Assembly (NCBI RefSeq): GCF_001854185.1 | Contig: NZ_CP017603.1 | Location: 3,348,001-3,412,000, forward strand | DNA length: 64,000 nt | From: Clostridium formicaceticum | Lineage (GTDB): Bacteria; Bacillota; Clostridia; Peptostreptococcales; Natronincolaceae | Reading direction: 5' to 3' | Shown: one piece after another, positions 43,364 through 52,481 of the stretch | Numbering within the stretch: position 1 is the stretch's first letter | Layout of the letters: every line of letters starts with the position of its first letter | The notes under the pieces: model-generated | Told to the model about the DNA's origin: nothing | Seen by the model: only the letters and a program-made list of their open reading frames with translations | The model's database searches: none | Program-made: the position numbers and the translations under genes

Positions 43364-44686
43364 CTATTTCAACTCCTGCCACATAAAAATATTTTTACAC
43401 AGGTGAAAGGTTTCTAGTTGATGTCGAATACTACTAAAAGGTTCAGGATTGTAATAAACGGGGTATAGCAAGTCTGTTGAAGGAGAAAGAATGCCTTGAT
43501 TTTTAGCTATTTCATAAATAGGGGTATCGGGATAAAGCCTGACATTATTTAAAACAATCGTACCTAAGCTTTTTGTTTTATCATGAATAGCATAGATTTC
43601 ATCAATGAGGTCCATCCCCTTTTTTATGGTGGTTTCATTCTCTCCTGGGACGTTCACCATAAAATGATATACGCTGAGAACCCCAGTGTTAGCAGAAAGT
43701 TTTGCCGCCCTTATAATATCCTCTATCTTTAAACCCTTCCCTAAAACATCTAAGGCTTCTTGAGAAAGACCATCGGGAGAAAAGGAGAAACATTCACATC
43801 CAGAATCTCTAAAAAGTGTCATATTCTTTTCATCTAAATAATCTTCTCGAAAAAATCCACTCCATTTCACTTGCACATTTCGTTCTATTAGTAGTTCACA
43901 GATACTTTCCATATGACCCTTGGGTATATTTACCACTGGATCTGTAAAATGTATTCTTTCAATACCAAATTCTTTATTTAATAATTCGATTTCATCTACT
44001 ACCTTTTTAGGGCTTCTGCAACGAAGTTTTCGTCCCTGTAGATTGGGATACACGCAATAGCTACAATGAAAGGGACATCCTCTTTTTGTTTCTACCCCCA
44101 TAGCCTGCACATAACTGTTTCTATGGCGATAAAGGTCAGGACTGAGCAAATTTCTATCTGGCTGAATATAATCACAATCCATATCCAACTCCCTAGAGGG
44201 ATCTAATACCACGACATTGTCTGCTTCCCTGAAGCATAATCCTTTAAGGTGAGAAGGATTTTCTAAGTTTGCCAATAGTTTAGGTAAAGTGTTTTCTCCT
44301 TCACCAATGATACCGTAGTGGATCTCTGGTAATTCCTCCATAATTCTTTTAGGAAAAAGAGAAAATCCAGTCCCTCCTGCAATGATTTTTCCTTCAGGTA
44401 CAAGAGCAGCGATCATTTTTATGGTGGCTACAAAGGGAGGAATGAGGGAGCTCATCTTATTTCCCAGCGGATCGATATTCCTTAGGGAAACACAAACTAC
44501 TTCTGGTTGATAACTTTGTAGCTTTTGTTTTAACTGGCTGAAGGGATCTTCTTGAATATTCATATCAAAAATATCAATTGTATACGCATTTTTAAGCAAG
44601 GTAGCTAAAGTGACAATACCTATAGGATAGACCATTTCTGAGGTGCTGGTTTCTGTAGACATCGCTTGTATAAATAATACTTTCAT
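43364..44686 (-). CDS. bzaD: B12-binding-domain radical SAM enzyme, BzaD
   Basis: A 440-residue paralogue of BzaE: B12-binding domain (~1-150), radical SAM motif CPFHCSYCVY near residue 220, and HFTDPVVNIP. It is expected to methylate the benzimidazole ring at C6. The ATG at 44686 is chosen because GGAGTGATTAC precedes it; four bases separate it from bzaC. Confidence 0.88.
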   Translation of the reverse strand: MKVLFIQAMSTETSTSEMVYPIGIVTLATLLKNAYTIDIFDMNIQEDPFSQLKQKLQSYQPEVVCVSLRNIDPLGNKMSSLIPPFVATIKMIAALVPEGKIIAGGTGFSLFPKRIMEELPEIHYGIIGEGENTLPKLLANLENPSHLKGLCFREADNVVVLDPSRELDMDCDYIQPDRNLLSPDLYRHRNSYVQAMGVETKRGCPFHCSYCVYPNLQGRKLRCRSPKKVVDEIELLNKEFGIERIHFTDPVVNIPKGHMESICELLIERNVQVKWSGFFREDYLDEKNMTLFRDSGCECFSFSPDGLSQEALDVLGKGLKIEDIIRAAKLSANTGVLSVYHFMVNVPGENETTIKKGMDLIDEIYAIHDKTKSLGTIVLNNVRLYPDTPIYEIAKNQGILSPSTDLLYPVYYNPEPFSSIRHQLETFHLCKNIFMWQELK

Positions 44687-44690
44687 GTAA

Positions 44691-46217
44691 TCACTCCAAT
44701 AATAATAAACCAAAGTATTTGACATAGTCATTTTTGTTTTTTACTGTCTCAAGATTTCCTGTTAAGTTTTTCACTGTTTGAAAAACATCTATACCACAAC
44801 CCTCCATGGAAGGCCTTGCCTGTGGACAAGAACTTTTAGGCTCACACTGGCTGCATAAAGAACAAGGTCCTGCCCAAAGGCTAAAGGCTTTATAAAAACC
44901 CTGCTGATAGGCTTCTTTTTCAGCTTTTAGTATTTTTTTTTGGAAACCTTTGGTAGGGGGTTCTCCCTCCAGCAGCAGAGCATATTTAAATTCTTTTAAA
45001 AGTTTTTTTGTTTTTTCTATAGGAAGGCTGTTGGGAGGACACTTTCCTAACCCATAGTGTTGACAACCAAATTGACATTTTACCGCTGCTACCTCAGTAA
45101 AAGCTACATCCTCCGTAGAGAGAAGCTGTAGGTTTCTAAAACCAAGTTTTTTTAGTTTTAGCATCAGATATTGTTTCTGATCTCTATGAACTTTCTTTAA
45201 AAGCTCCTGACTCTTTGAAGCAATGATAAGGGCTGTATCGCTCTCCAGGGGAAGGAGCCCTTCATCATAAAACCCGAGTTTTTTTAATAGTTTGCATACC
45301 CAATCCCCTTCAAATACCTTACCGTTGTAGGTATTGACCATCATATTTAAGTCAGATAATCGGGCCTTTAGGGAATAATGCTCCAAAAAAAAGTCATGTA
45401 TGATAATGAAACCTTTTGGATCAATCCATTTTGCCGCTTGGTTTAAAATATGCTCTACTTCCTTCTCGGAGTAGGCATGAAGAATATTAGACAACAGGAT
45501 AATATGAAATTTTTCTGTTTGTAATTGCCAATCCTCTAGTATGTTTCCTTGATGATAGGAGATATTAGGCTGGGTATCTGCTAAATTTTCTTTGGTTATA
45601 GCAATGACAGAACTTAAATCAAAAAGAGTTGCCTTTAAGGTGCTAAAATCCTCTAGAAAGGCTAAAGAGAAGGCACCAGATCCGGCGCCTACATCTAAGA
45701 GCGTACCTCCCAAATGAACACCTTCAAAGAATTTAGTAATTTCCTTCGCTTTAGACTTTGCGATACAATCCATTGCTTTGATATATTTCTTTGTCCTCTG
45801 CTTGAGGATCTCTTCATCCTCATTAGGGATATAGTGCAGGCGTTTTCCGCAGATTAAAGTTTCCTTCAAGTCCTGCCAGTTAGCATATAAGGCTTTTCTC
45901 CATAAGATTGAATCCCCCTGATACAATGCCTTATCCTTTATTAAATAGGCTGAAGCTAACTGGCTGTTATAATAATATGCTTCATATCTTACCAGCAATC
46001 CTAATACTACTAAGGTATCGAGAAATCGTTCCATGGCATTTTCATTGCTGGTATAATGCTGACTGATCTCTGTTAAAGTTTTTTGTTCTGTTCCTATGTA
46101 GTTAAATAGTTCTAATTCTATAGCAGTAAAAATCACTTGGGAGTGCCAGTAGCCACAGGCCAAATCCTCTAAATACTGGACACCAGATTTCTGAGGATCA
46201 TAGAAGGAATTAAGCAT
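44691..46217 (-). CDS. bzaC: SAM-dependent methyltransferase with Cys-rich C-terminus, BzaC
   Basis: A 508-residue fusion. Residues ~1-335 are an O-methyltransferase: winged-helix dimerisation part, then LLDVGAGSGAFSLAFLEDF and HDFFLEHYSLKA. Residues ~350-508 are a DUF2284-like metal-binding domain with many Cys (KCQFGCQHYGLGKCPPNS, CSLCSQCEPKSSCPQ). In the pathway BzaC O-methylates 5-hydroxybenzimidazole. The role of the Cys-rich domain is unknown. The ATG at 46217 overlaps the cobT stop by 8 bases (GGGAG upstream). Confidence 0.87.
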   Translation of the reverse strand: MLNSFYDPQKSGVQYLEDLACGYWHSQVIFTAIELELFNYIGTEQKTLTEISQHYTSNENAMERFLDTLVVLGLLVRYEAYYYNSQLASAYLIKDKALYQGDSILWRKALYANWQDLKETLICGKRLHYIPNEDEEILKQRTKKYIKAMDCIAKSKAKEITKFFEGVHLGGTLLDVGAGSGAFSLAFLEDFSTLKATLFDLSSVIAITKENLADTQPNISYHQGNILEDWQLQTEKFHIILLSNILHAYSEKEVEHILNQAAKWIDPKGFIIIHDFFLEHYSLKARLSDLNMMVNTYNGKVFEGDWVCKLLKKLGFYDEGLLPLESDTALIIASKSQELLKKVHRDQKQYLMLKLKKLGFRNLQLLSTEDVAFTEVAAVKCQFGCQHYGLGKCPPNSLPIEKTKKLLKEFKYALLLEGEPPTKGFQKKILKAEKEAYQQGFYKAFSLWAGPCSLCSQCEPKSSCPQARPSMEGCGIDVFQTVKNLTGNLETVKNKNDYVKYFGLLLLE

Positions 46218-47280
46218 CTTTACTAACTCCCGCATCTTCAAAGGTAAGTACCTTATTGATTACTTGGGCTGCAGCTTCAACAACATTCATCGCCATGGCG
46301 GCCCCAGTACCCTCCCCTAATCGGAATTTTAGGTCCAATATAGGATTTAAGCCTAGTTCCTGCCACATATGTTGATGACCTACTTCTACAGATTTATGAG
46401 AAGCGATCATGTAATCCACCACATTTGGATTTAAGCCTTTTGCAATTAAGGCTCCTGCAGTAGAGATAAAACCGTCAACAACTACGGGCACCTTATGATA
46501 AGCTGCTCCTAAAATCACTCCAGCAATTCCTGCTATTTCATAGCCTCCTACCTTGGATAAGACGTCTAAAGCATCTTTAGGATCGGGTTTGTTGATTTTT
46601 ACTGCTTTTTCTATGGCACGAATCTTATTTTCTAAACCCTTATCGTCTACACCGGTGCCCCTACCGGTAACTTCAGCAACTGTTTTTCCTGTCATTACCG
46701 ATACAATGGCACTGCTGGGAGTGGTATTGCCTATACCCATGTCTCCAGTGGCAATTAGTTCTGCTCCCTTTTCTTGAATCATCTTGCTAACCACTTCAAT
46801 ACCTGCTAAAAGTGCTTTTTCAGCTTGTTCTCTTGTCATTGCCGGTTCTTGTGTCATATTTTTTGTTCCGTAATCTATTTTATAGGGCAATACGCTTCCT
46901 TTTTCAATAAAGTCGGTTAAATCCACGGCTACCCCCATATCCACAACAACAACCTTTGCTCCCACCACTTCTGATAGGACATTGATGCTAGCACCACCCT
47001 TGACAAAGTTTGCCACCATCTGAGGGGTAACCTCCTGAGGAAAAGCACTGACACCTTCTTCTACAACCCCATGATCCCCTGCCATCACGATAACCATTTT
47101 ATTTTTTACGGAAGGCTTTAAGGTTTCCTTAATTGCTGCCAGTTGTTCTGCCAATGCAAGTAATTCTCCTAAACTTCCTGGAGGGGTTGCTAGATTATTT
47201 AAGTATTCCTTCGCTTTTTGTCCCCATTCTTTATTGCTTGGTTGAATTCCTTGAAGAATTTCAGCTAACTTAGCACACAT
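46210..47280 (-). CDS. cobT: Nicotinate-nucleotide--dimethylbenzimidazole phosphoribosyltransferase
   Basis: A 356-residue CobT, which attaches ribose phosphate to the benzimidazole to make the alpha-ribazole phosphate of cobalamin. Typical motifs: MAGDHGVVEEGVSAFPQEVT, GDMGIGNTT, and the catalytic Glu in RLGEGTGA. The ATG at 47280 has AAAGGATGATCATT upstream; longer starts overlap bzaB. Its place in the bza operon explains that the ring is made and activated together. Confidence 0.97.
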   Translation of the reverse strand: MCAKLAEILQGIQPSNKEWGQKAKEYLNNLATPPGSLGELLALAEQLAAIKETLKPSVKNKMVIVMAGDHGVVEEGVSAFPQEVTPQMVANFVKGGASINVLSEVVGAKVVVVDMGVAVDLTDFIEKGSVLPYKIDYGTKNMTQEPAMTREQAEKALLAGIEVVSKMIQEKGAELIATGDMGIGNTTPSSAIVSVMTGKTVAEVTGRGTGVDDKGLENKIRAIEKAVKINKPDPKDALDVLSKVGGYEIAGIAGVILGAAYHKVPVVVDGFISTAGALIAKGLNPNVVDYMIASHKSVEVGHQHMWQELGLNPILDLKFRLGEGTGAAMAMNVVEAAAQVINKVLTFEDAGVSKDA

Positions 47281-47309
47281 AATGATCATCCTTTCTTGAT
47301 TCTTACTAT

Positions 47310-48596
47310 TTATGCAATGCCAAAGTATTTTGCTGCCACCTGCATAGCACAATCATCATCGCCACAAGCACTACAGTGCTGGTCCTCATTTTTTTGACCC
47401 TTCATCGCTTGTTTTAATATTTCTGGATGAATGGCGGTTTGAAGCTGTTTTTCTAAGTTCATTTCTACTCTAGCCTTCGCCATTTGTAGCTCGTTGTTGA
47501 TAACATGACCACGTTTTCTAGCAATATTTGCAGCCTGTGCTGCGATTCTTGTAGAGATAACCCCTGTTCTTACATCATCTTCATTAGGTAAACCTAAGTG
47601 TTCTGCAGGTGTTAAATAGCAAAGGAAGTCAGCACCGTGCATTCCTGCAAAGGCACCTCCAATAGCACCAGTGATATTATCATAGCCTGGGGCTATATCT
47701 GTTGCCAGGAAGCCTAATATGTAATAAGGAACGTTGTGACATAATCTTTTTTGTAATTGCATGGTGGTCTTTACATGGTTTAGAGGAACATGCCCTGGAC
47801 CTTCAATCATTACTTGAACTCCTGCTGCAAGGGCTCTTTTAACTAAATCGCCTGCAACCATTAAGCCTTTAATTTGAGATTGGTCTAATGAATCTGCTGT
47901 AGATCCTGGTCTTATGGCATCCCCTATACTTAGAACCACATCATATGCCTTCATAATCTTCAGCAATCTATCAAATTCTTCATATAAAGGATTCTCCTTT
48001 TGATTTTGCAGCATCCAGCCTGTAAGGAAGGAACCTCCTCTACTTACTACATCAGTTACCCTACCTGTCTTTTGAAGCGTATTGATAATATCGAAGTTTA
48101 ATGCACAGTGAACCGCCATAAAGTCCATGCCATCAGCTGCTTGTTTTTCAATGGTTTCAAAGAGATCATCAGAAGTCATGCCTACAATACTGCCCTTTTT
48201 ATCTATTGCTTCTACCCCTGCTTGATATACTGGTACACTTCCTACAGCTACGTTGGCTAAGGATAAGGTTTGCTTTCTCATACCGTCGATATCTCCCCCA
48301 GTACTTAAATCCATAAAGGAGTGACAGCCTGCTTCCTCGGCAATTCTTAATTTCTTCATCTCCATATCCATTTGATCTCGATCACTGGAGGTACCGATGA
48401 GAGCGTTTACTTTAATATCTAAGCCTGCACCAATTCCACATAACTTAGAACGGTTTCTTACTCTATTTTTAGGGATAACGATTCTTCCTTCTGCCACACC
48501 TTTTCTGATAAACTCGACCTCTACCTGCTCTTGTAATGCAACGATTTCCATTTCTTCTGTAACTTTACCTGCTCTTGCCGCCTCTATTTGATTCAT
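47310..48596 (-). CDS. bzaB: ThiC-like hydroxybenzimidazole synthase subunit, BzaB
   Basis: A 428-residue ThiC paralogue. The C-terminal 4Fe-4S site is CSACGDDDC (CX2CX4C), as in ThiC. The radical SAM/AIR-rearrangement core is intact (GPGHVPLNH, GGAFAGMHGADFLCYLTPAEHLGLP). With BzaA it makes 5-hydroxybenzimidazole from aminoimidazole ribotide. It lies 123 bases after bzaA. Not a housekeeping ThiC: two paralogues side by side under a B12 riboswitch next to cobT. Confidence 0.93.
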   Translation of the reverse strand: MNQIEAARAGKVTEEMEIVALQEQVEVEFIRKGVAEGRIVIPKNRVRNRSKLCGIGAGLDIKVNALIGTSSDRDQMDMEMKKLRIAEEAGCHSFMDLSTGGDIDGMRKQTLSLANVAVGSVPVYQAGVEAIDKKGSIVGMTSDDLFETIEKQAADGMDFMAVHCALNFDIINTLQKTGRVTDVVSRGGSFLTGWMLQNQKENPLYEEFDRLLKIMKAYDVVLSIGDAIRPGSTADSLDQSQIKGLMVAGDLVKRALAAGVQVMIEGPGHVPLNHVKTTMQLQKRLCHNVPYYILGFLATDIAPGYDNITGAIGGAFAGMHGADFLCYLTPAEHLGLPNEDDVRTGVISTRIAAQAANIARKRGHVINNELQMAKARVEMNLEKQLQTAIHPEILKQAMKGQKNEDQHCSACGDDDCAMQVAAKYFGIA

Positions 48597-48719
48597 GTTT
48601 TTCCCTCCTAGATTTACTTGCTTTTTTAAAAATATTCAAGTCGTTATCTTTCTAATATCCTATAATACCATTATGCTAATCTATAGATACTTTTACATAA
48701 ACTCTTATTCCTATCTTTT

Positions 48720-50018
48720 CTAAGCGGTAGCCTTTTCTTTATTTAAAAATTGTGAAACAATCTTCATTGCACAATATTTTCCACACATAGTGCACTCTGA
48801 GGAGAAATCATCACTTCTTTCCTTCCACATTCTTCTTGCGGTCTCAGGATCGATGGATAATTCCATTTGTTTTTCCCAATCTAAGTTTCTTCTAGCTTGT
48901 GACATTTCTAAGTCCCATTGAATAGCTTTTTCTATGCCCTTAGCGACATCTGCAGCATGGGCAGCAATCCTAGAAGCAATTACTCCATCGTAAACCTGTT
49001 TTTTATTAGGTAAGCCTACATGTTCTGCTGGGGTAACGTAGCATAAAAATTCTGCACCAGCAAAGGCACTAATGGCACCACCTATAGCTGCACTGATATG
49101 GTCAAAGCCTACTGCACTATCCGTTACTAATGGTCCAAAGACAAAATAAGGGGCACCTTTACATAAACTCTTTTGTAACTTTACTGTTGTTTCTATTTCA
49201 TCGATAGGAACATGTCCTGGTCCCTTTACCATTACTTGTACGCCTGCATTCCTTGCCCTTGTTACTAACTCTCCTAGGATGACAAGCTCATGAACCTGTG
49301 CACCGTCTAAGGAATCTGCAAGACATCCAGGTCGCATGCCATCAGCAAAGCTTAAAACCACGTCATATTTTCTTGCTATTTCTAAAAGTCTATCAAAGTT
49401 TTCATATAAAGGATTTTCTGCTTCATTGTGAATCATCCATCCAATAAGATGAGCACCTCCAAAGCTTACTAAAGGATCAATTCTTCCTTCACGCTTTGCT
49501 CTTGCAACAATATCCATGGTGGTGCCACAGTGTAGCGCTAAAAAGTCTATTCCTTCAGCAGCATGTTTTTCAATTACTTCAAATAAATCATCTACTGTCA
49601 TTTTTAGTGAAGAGCCTCTTTTTTGCTTAGCATCGGCTAAAGCTTGATATAAAGGTAAAGTACCAATAGGTTTTGTTGTAGCCGCTAAAGCTTCTTTTCT
49701 CATACCATCTATATCGCCACTTACACTTAAATCCATAAGGGCATCGGTACCTGCTTCAATTGCAGCCATGATTTTATCTATTTCTCCAGCGATACTATCA
49801 TCTTTATCATGTATTCCTACGCTGGCACTGACTTTAGTAGATAAGCCAGTTCCTACTGCAACGGGTCTTACATCCTTGTGGTGCTTGCTTCCTAGTAATA
49901 CGATTTCTCCCTTGGCAATTCCTTGGCGGATAAATTCCTCTGTAACGCCTTCTGCTATAGCCACCTGCTTCATTTCATCAGTGATGATACCGTTTCTTGC
50001 ATTTTCTAATAAAGTCAT
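48720..50018 (-). CDS. bzaA: ThiC-like hydroxybenzimidazole synthase subunit, BzaA
   Basis: A 432-residue ThiC paralogue, first gene of the operon. The core resembles BzaB (GPGHVPIDEIETT, GGAISAFAGAEFLCYVTPAEHVGLP). The C-terminal cluster motif reads CTMCGKYC, i.e. CX2CX3C, one residue shorter than the CX2CX4C of ThiC and BzaB. It is followed by AMKIV as in ThiC. The cobalamin riboswitch lies directly upstream. Confidence 0.93.
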   Translation of the reverse strand: MTLLENARNGIITDEMKQVAIAEGVTEEFIRQGIAKGEIVLLGSKHHKDVRPVAVGTGLSTKVSASVGIHDKDDSIAGEIDKIMAAIEAGTDALMDLSVSGDIDGMRKEALAATTKPIGTLPLYQALADAKQKRGSSLKMTVDDLFEVIEKHAAEGIDFLALHCGTTMDIVARAKREGRIDPLVSFGGAHLIGWMIHNEAENPLYENFDRLLEIARKYDVVLSFADGMRPGCLADSLDGAQVHELVILGELVTRARNAGVQVMVKGPGHVPIDEIETTVKLQKSLCKGAPYFVFGPLVTDSAVGFDHISAAIGGAISAFAGAEFLCYVTPAEHVGLPNKKQVYDGVIASRIAAHAADVAKGIEKAIQWDLEMSQARRNLDWEKQMELSIDPETARRMWKERSDDFSSECTMCGKYCAMKIVSQFLNKEKATA

Positions 50019-50109
50019 ATTATCTTCCTCCTTTATAAAATTGAAAACAAAAAAAGTCCACAGTCATATGACCGCGAACTTTACCATGATTCACATATAA
50101 TACATTCCT

Positions 50110-50281
50110 TACCAGGCAGGTCTCCTGACTTCCGGATCATAGCCCTACTTGCGCCTTCCCATTTATTTATACATAAACAGTGACATATTGCAAGAGACTC
50201 CTCGGTTACAGTGGCGGGACCGTTCGGGAATTTAACCCGATTTCCTATTCTCCTCTTCATAAAGAGGCACCTGATAACTGA
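50110..50281 (-). promoter_or_regulatory. Cobalamin riboswitch upstream of the bza operon
   Basis: On the minus strand the hallmark boxes are in order: GGTGCC at the 5' end, GGGTTAAATTCCCG, the B12-box GCCACTGTAACCG and GTCAGGAGACCTGCC near the 3' end. It lies 90 bases before bzaA and should turn the operon off when cobalamin is present. 50282-50442 contains only AT-rich divergent promoter sequence. Confidence 0.97.
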
Positions 50282-50442
50282 TATTTTTTATTCGATTATG
50301 AAAATTATTATAAATCAGTTTTTTGAAATTGTCAATATATAGGTGATAAAAATTTTTTTATATTAAAATTTAAGATTTTTAATATTACTTGTCTTTATCC
50401 TCTTATCACTTTAAAATAGATATTAGCAAGGGGTGATTTACA

Positions 50443-51561
50443 GTGAAGAGCAAACTATCAATACATAATAAATCTGATAAACCAGATAATATTGTATTAA
50501 AAGAAAATCAAATAATAGAAAGATGTTTGGAAATTGAGGGACAATTACCTGATTTTATGAGAGATTTTTTCCTCTATTTAAAAAATGGCGTAGCTTTGTC
50601 TACCCGCCTAGCGTATTTAGAAGATATTTTATTCTTTTGCAAATACTTAGTAAAAGAATCTTCTCTATCGCAAGCGGATACTATTAAGACCATTTCAATA
50701 GAGGAATTTAATAAAATCAATGCGAAAGATATCAATCGATTTTTAGGAGATTATTGTTCACGATACACGATGGAAAATAGTGAGTATATCAAAGTTATGG
50801 AAAACCACAATAGAGCCTTAGCAAGAAAGAAATCTTCCTTATCTGTATTATTTAAGTTTTTATTTAGAGATGAAATTATTGAAAAAAATATTACCGATGG
50901 CTTTAACCCTATTCGCCTTCCTAAGCCTCAACCAGATGCAATTAAACGTCTTGAAATTGACGAAGTAGCAAAAATGCTGGAAATTGTAGAAACAGGAGAA
51001 GCTTTTACTGATAAGGAAAAGGTTTATTGGGAAAAAACGAAGTTAAGGGATAAAGCTATTATCGTTCTTTTTGTTACCTATGGATTACGGGTAAGCGAAT
51101 TACAGCAGCTGAATATTTCCTCTTTCAATTTTAATAGAGGAGATTTTAAAATCTATAGAAAACGTGGTAAAGAAGTGCTGATGCCCCTAAACAAAACCTG
51201 TGAAAAGGTCATCAAGGAATATATTATTAAGGAACGTCCTACTGAAGCTGCTTTAGATGAAATCAATAAAGATGCTTTGTTTTTATCCTTGCAGAATAAA
51301 AGAATGACCATTAGGGCGATACGAAATTTAGTGAAAAAATATACTGCAATGGCTTTGGGCACAAGCCGTGATTATGGCTATAGCCCTCATAAATTGAGGG
51401 CAACTGCTGCTACTTCTTTGATTCAGCAGGGATTTTCCATCTATGATGTGCAAAACCTTTTAGATCATGATAATGTTACAACAACTCAGTTGTATGCTGC
51501 ACATAAGAAGGATGTAAAACGAGAAATTGTAAAGAATTTTGAATGGATAGAAGAAGAATAG
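50443..51561 (+). CDS. XerC/XerD-like tyrosine recombinase
   Basis: A 372-residue chromosomal recombinase: SAM-like N-terminal domain (~30-165) and catalytic domain with Arg in YGLRVSELQ, Lys in YRKRGKEVL, SPHKLRATAATSL and LDHDNVTTTQLYAAH. GTG start with AAGGGGTG upstream. It is directly upstream of lexA, a conserved position in Clostridia; a role in chromosome dimer resolution is possible but not shown. Confidence 0.9.
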   Translation: MKSKLSIHNKSDKPDNIVLKENQIIERCLEIEGQLPDFMRDFFLYLKNGVALSTRLAYLEDILFFCKYLVKESSLSQADTIKTISIEEFNKINAKDINRFLGDYCSRYTMENSEYIKVMENHNRALARKKSSLSVLFKFLFRDEIIEKNITDGFNPIRLPKPQPDAIKRLEIDEVAKMLEIVETGEAFTDKEKVYWEKTKLRDKAIIVLFVTYGLRVSELQQLNISSFNFNRGDFKIYRKRGKEVLMPLNKTCEKVIKEYIIKERPTEAALDEINKDALFLSLQNKRMTIRAIRNLVKKYTAMALGTSRDYGYSPHKLRATAATSLIQQGFSIYDVQNLLDHDNVTTTQLYAAHKKDVKREIVKNFEWIEEE

Positions 51562-51569
51562 AAAATTCC

Positions 51570-51608
51570 GAACAAATGTTTTGTAATATTGTGATTATGT
51601 GCTATAAT
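51570..51608 (+). promoter_or_regulatory. lexA promoter with LexA box
   Basis: GAACAAATGTTT (51570-51581) fits the Gram-positive LexA box GAAC-N4-GTTY. It overlaps the first base of the -35 TTGTAA (51581-51586), with TATAAT at 51603-51608 (16-base spacing). LexA binding here would repress its own gene. Confidence 0.88.
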
Positions 51609-51647
51609 AAAAGGTAACTAGAGATGTAGAAAGGAGCCTTTGCTTGT

Positions 51648-52274
51648 ATGTATGAAGACTTGAGTAGTAAACAATTAGAAATTTTAAAATACATGAAACA
51701 AGAAATAAGTTCTAAAGGTTATCCACCTTCTGTAAGAGAAATGTGTCAAGCTGTTGGTCTAAGATCTACTTCAACAGTGCATGGTCATTTAAACAAATTA
51801 GAAGAAAAAGGATATATCCGAAGAGATCCTACCAAACCTAGAGCGATAGAAATTTTAAGCGGTGACGATCATTATGATGTAAAGCTACATAAGGAAATTA
51901 TTCATGTGCCTATTCTTGGTAAAGTTACAGCTGGGGAGCCTATTTTAGCGGTAGAAAATATAGAGGAAACTTTTCCTTTACCTATAGATTTTCTAAGCAA
52001 TAGTAACGAAGATGTCTTTATTCTGTCGATTAAGGGTGAAAGTATGATTGAAACTGGGATATTAGATGGAGACTATGTGATTGTTCGCAAACAATCCCAC
52101 GCTGCTAATGGGGATATTGTGGTGGCATTATTAGAGAATGAAGCTACCGTAAAAAGATTTTATCACGAGGGAGATCACGTAAGATTACAGCCGGAAAACA
52201 AGTATATGGAGCCTATTATTGTGAAGGATGTTGCTATTTTAGGGAAGGTTATAGGTGTTTTCCGAAAAATGTAA
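51648..52274 (+). CDS. lexA: LexA SOS repressor
   Basis: A 208-residue LexA: winged helix (~1-65, [21 protein letters not shown]), the self-cleavage Ala-Gly in KVTAGEPIL, and the catalytic Ser in KGESMIE and Lys in NEATVKRF. RecA-stimulated cleavage would inactivate it after DNA damage. The ribosome site AAGGAG lies before the ATG. Confidence 0.98.
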   Translation: MYEDLSSKQLEILKYMKQEISSKGYPPSVREMCQAVGLRSTSTVHGHLNKLEEKGYIRRDPTKPRAIEILSGDDHYDVKLHKEIIHVPILGKVTAGEPILAVENIEETFPLPIDFLSNSNEDVFILSIKGESMIETGILDGDYVIVRKQSHAANGDIVVALLENEATVKRFYHEGDHVRLQPENKYMEPIIVKDVAILGKVIGVFRKM

Positions 52275-52335
52275 ATGTATTATATTTTACAACTGGAAAC
52301 CTTGTTTGATTTTCTAAATGTATGTTATACTGTAG

Positions 52336-52430
52336 ATAAAGGTAATCGGATTCGCAAAATGCGATTACCACTATGATGATTTAAATGTTATTAATCACTC
52401 TGCATGGCGGTGCAGAGTGATTTTTTTTTT
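52336..52430 (+). ncRNA. Candidate small RNA after lexA, with terminator
   Basis: A possible promoter (-35 TTGTTT near 52302, -10 TATACT near 52325) precedes a hairpin GGTAATCG/CGATTACC (52341-52348 with 52362-52369). A strong terminator follows: 12-bp stem 52393-52404 with 52411-52422, then ten Ts. Together this gives a ~95-base transcript without an ORF. It may also simply be the 3' end of the lexA mRNA; the terminator itself is certain. Confidence 0.45.
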
Positions 52431-52481
52431 GAAAGTAATGTAGCCCTTAGTATATTAAAATTCAAGTATAGTGTCTCGTAC

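Noticed and set aside
47310-50018. Two housekeeping thiC genes
   Set aside because: Two side-by-side ThiC paralogues under a cobalamin riboswitch with cobT and two B12 radical SAM genes are the bza arrangement; no TPP riboswitch or thiamine gene is near.
50282-50442. Second riboswitch or attenuator before the recombinase gene
   Set aside because: The sequence is AT-rich with no conserved boxes or GC-rich stems.
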